The translations under genes were made by a program, and so were the position numbers. Under the pieces are notes generated by a model, which had not been told where the DNA came from, made no database searches, and saw nothing but the letters and a program-made list of their open reading frames with translations. From Thermoplasmatota archaeon (GTDB lineage: Archaea; Thermoplasmatota; E2; DHVEG-1), in contig JAHJFH010000064.1 of the NCBI GenBank assembly GCA_018824925.1, positions 1 through 6,149 on the forward strand: DNA of 6,149 nt, read 5' to 3'. This document shows positions 5,077-6,149 of this stretch, in pieces (within the stretch, counting starts at the first letter, position 1; each line of letters starts with the position of its first letter).

Positions 5077-6147
5077 ATGGAAGCAACACCGATTGATATT
5101 GTGGCCTTTGGCCCTCTCGCTCCAATGCTGGGTGTACTGCTATTTTGGTTCATACAACTTCTATTTATTGAAAGTCAAAAATATTTACTGCAAAAAATAA
5201 AAAAACGTCACGAACCTTTCTGTAGATTTACTAATTTCATCGGTATATTTTTTCAAAGTATTTGCCATGCCTTGGGGTATACTGTCACCCGGAGTGGAAT
5301 TGGAGAATTTCGACTCACAACAGATTACGGAACCGTTGCCCCAAGAAGAAAAAAAGAAGGAGTTTTTGAATGGATCTCAAATTCATTTTTATTTATTGGA
5401 CCTTTTTTTATTCCACCACTATTACTTTTACTTTTCGCTTTATTATTAATACCCCCGGGAATCCCCCTTAAAGAAATATTTACGATAGAATCCCTCACAT
5501 TTGGACAACAATTGATAGGTTTTGGAGAAAATCTCTTTAGTTTTAGTACATCCTTCTTTTCGCTCATTATCACCCTAGATCTCTTTCATCCCGCTCATTT
5601 AGGTTTCTTAATTCTACTCATTTTCCTTGGACTTGGTATCCGTCCTAGTTATATAATAAAACAAAAAACATTCAAAGTTGACATGGTATATGATTTAAAT
5701 AATATTAAAAACCATATTCTCCAACACCCATTTTATCTGATCAGTGTATTTATAGGCATATACCTTTTTTATTACCTTTCAGTGATATTACTCGCTAATT
5801 GGTATCTCTCGCTCTTCTCACTATTTGGGTGGCTCTCAATTATTGCTATAAGTGCCTTGCTATTGGCACATCTTATAATTTTGCTAATATCTTACACAGA
5901 TGCGATTAAGCACCCTTGGCGAATCCTCCCCTATATTATGTTACCCTTATCATATATCACTTCTCGCATAATTCTTATATTTTTCCCGGTGGAACCTATA
6001 AACACAATAGCTTTAGCAGCAATGAGTATAACAACACTAGTAATTACCCTATTGTTACATAGAAGGCGTACCAATAACTTTAAAACTAAAACCAAGATGA
6101 AACCAATGAGGGTTGAGGATGGACCACGTCGAATCATTGAACAATGA
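5077..6147 (+). CDS. Polytopic membrane protein, possibly M50-like with a degenerate active site
   Basis: A 356-residue protein I cannot assign with certainty. Hydrophobic segments, judged by eye, lie near residues 10-31, 54-68, 103-126, 152-168, 174-188, 219-241, 246-272, 284-303 and 308-327. The basic cytosolic-type tail covers 329-356 (HRRR, then KTKTKMK). Residues 57-77, with QSICHALGY and then SGIGEF, resemble the first helix of M50 (site-2-protease-like) membrane peptidases. However, the HExxH positions read Q60, S61, I62, C63, H64, so the catalytic glutamate and one histidine would be lost. The later HPAHLGFLILLIFLGLGI and RPSY (171-192) recall the second conserved M50 segment by shape only. 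The start at 5077 lacks an SD, fitting a short-leader promoter. A pseudoprotease or a non-peptidase transporter-like protein are both possible. The reading frame is intact, and its TGA is just before the window end. Confidence 0.75.
   Translation: MEATPIDIVAFGPLAPMLGVLLFWFIQLLFIESQKYLLQKIKKRHEPFCRFTNFIGIFFQSICHALGYTVTRSGIGEFRLTTDYGTVAPRRKKEGVFEWISNSFLFIGPFFIPPLLLLLFALLLIPPGIPLKEIFTIESLTFGQQLIGFGENLFSFSTSFFSLIITLDLFHPAHLGFLILLIFLGLGIRPSYIIKQKTFKVDMVYDLNNIKNHILQHPFYLISVFIGIYLFYYLSVILLANWYLSLFSLFGWLSIIAISALLLAHLIILLISYTDAIKHPWRILPYIMLPLSYITSRIILIFFPVEPINTIALAAMSITTLVITLLLHRRRTNNFKTKTKMKPMRVEDGPRRIIEQ
6108..6112 (+). promoter_or_regulatory. Possible Shine-Dalgarno site for a downstream gene
   Basis: GAGGG within the 3' end of the membrane protein gene lies 6 bases before an ATG at 6119 in a different frame. 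The same SD-inside-upstream-gene arrangement is used by iorB, the ferredoxin and the reductase. Confidence 0.3.
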
Positions 6148-6149
6148 AC
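6119..6149 (+). CDS. Possible start of the next gene, cut by the window end
   Basis: An ATG at 6119 opens a frame beginning MDHVESLNNE that has no stop before the window ends. It would overlap the membrane protein gene by 29 bases and has GAGGG 6 bases upstream. Only ten codons are visible, so no function can be given. An alternative start is the ATG at 6144, which overlaps the TGA in an ATGA arrangement but lacks an SD. Confidence 0.25.
   Translation, partial: MDHVESLNNE

Noticed and set aside
1..6149. CRISPR array, tRNA, insertion sequence or toxin-antitoxin pair
   Set aside because: No spaced direct repeats, cloverleaf-like segment, transposase motif or paired small genes are visible. 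Almost all sequence is accounted for by metabolic genes.

Overview
The window reads as archaeal chromosome. The evidence is gene content: an indolepyruvate:ferredoxin oxidoreductase pair, a DUF99 (archaeal endonuclease dU) protein, and a geranylgeranyl reductase of the type that saturates isoprenoid ether lipids. Internal genes carry GGAGG/GGTG Shine-Dalgarno (SD) sites, and the intergenic gaps hold TATA-like boxes. The DNA is visibly A+T-rich. The gene set fits an anaerobic, ferredoxin-based euryarchaeal-type lineage, but the sequence alone does not let me name a genus. All genes lie on the + strand and are tightly packed. There is no mobile element, CRISPR array, tRNA or rRNA.

Layout. Positions 2-1534 hold the 3' part of iorA, whose start lies upstream of the window. 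iorB (1534-2136) follows with a one-base overlap. A 64-base gap (2137-2200) holds a TATA-like box and a perfect 14-bp palindrome. Next is a four-gene run: DUF99 protein (2201-2773), a small 2x[4Fe-4S] ferredoxin (2760-2951), geranylgeranyl reductase (2948-4138) and NAD kinase (4151-4963). Neighbours in this run overlap by 14 and 4 bases or are 12 bases apart. A second gap (4964-5076) holds a weak stem plus T5 tract, a TATA-like box and an inverted repeat. It is followed by a polytopic membrane protein (5077-6147) with a possible degenerate M50-like (site-2-protease-like) core. A further gene may start at 6119 and run off the end.

How the genes may work together. IorAB oxidises aryl pyruvates and passes electrons to ferredoxin, or runs in reverse during aromatic amino acid synthesis. 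The small ferredoxin is encoded directly against the lipid reductase and is its probable electron donor. NAD kinase supplies NADP(H). The cluster therefore places a producer, a carrier and a consumer of low-potential electrons side by side, with membrane lipid saturation as the output. The DUF99 nuclease-family gene is the outlier: it sits between the IOR pair and the ferredoxin and is translationally interlocked with the latter.

The window is mostly recognisable housekeeping metabolism, and I see no convincing new multi-gene defence or mobile system. The points most worth following up are the regulatory gap before DUF99, the DUF99-ferredoxin-reductase linkage, and the membrane protein whose putative zinc-protease motif appears to be lost.
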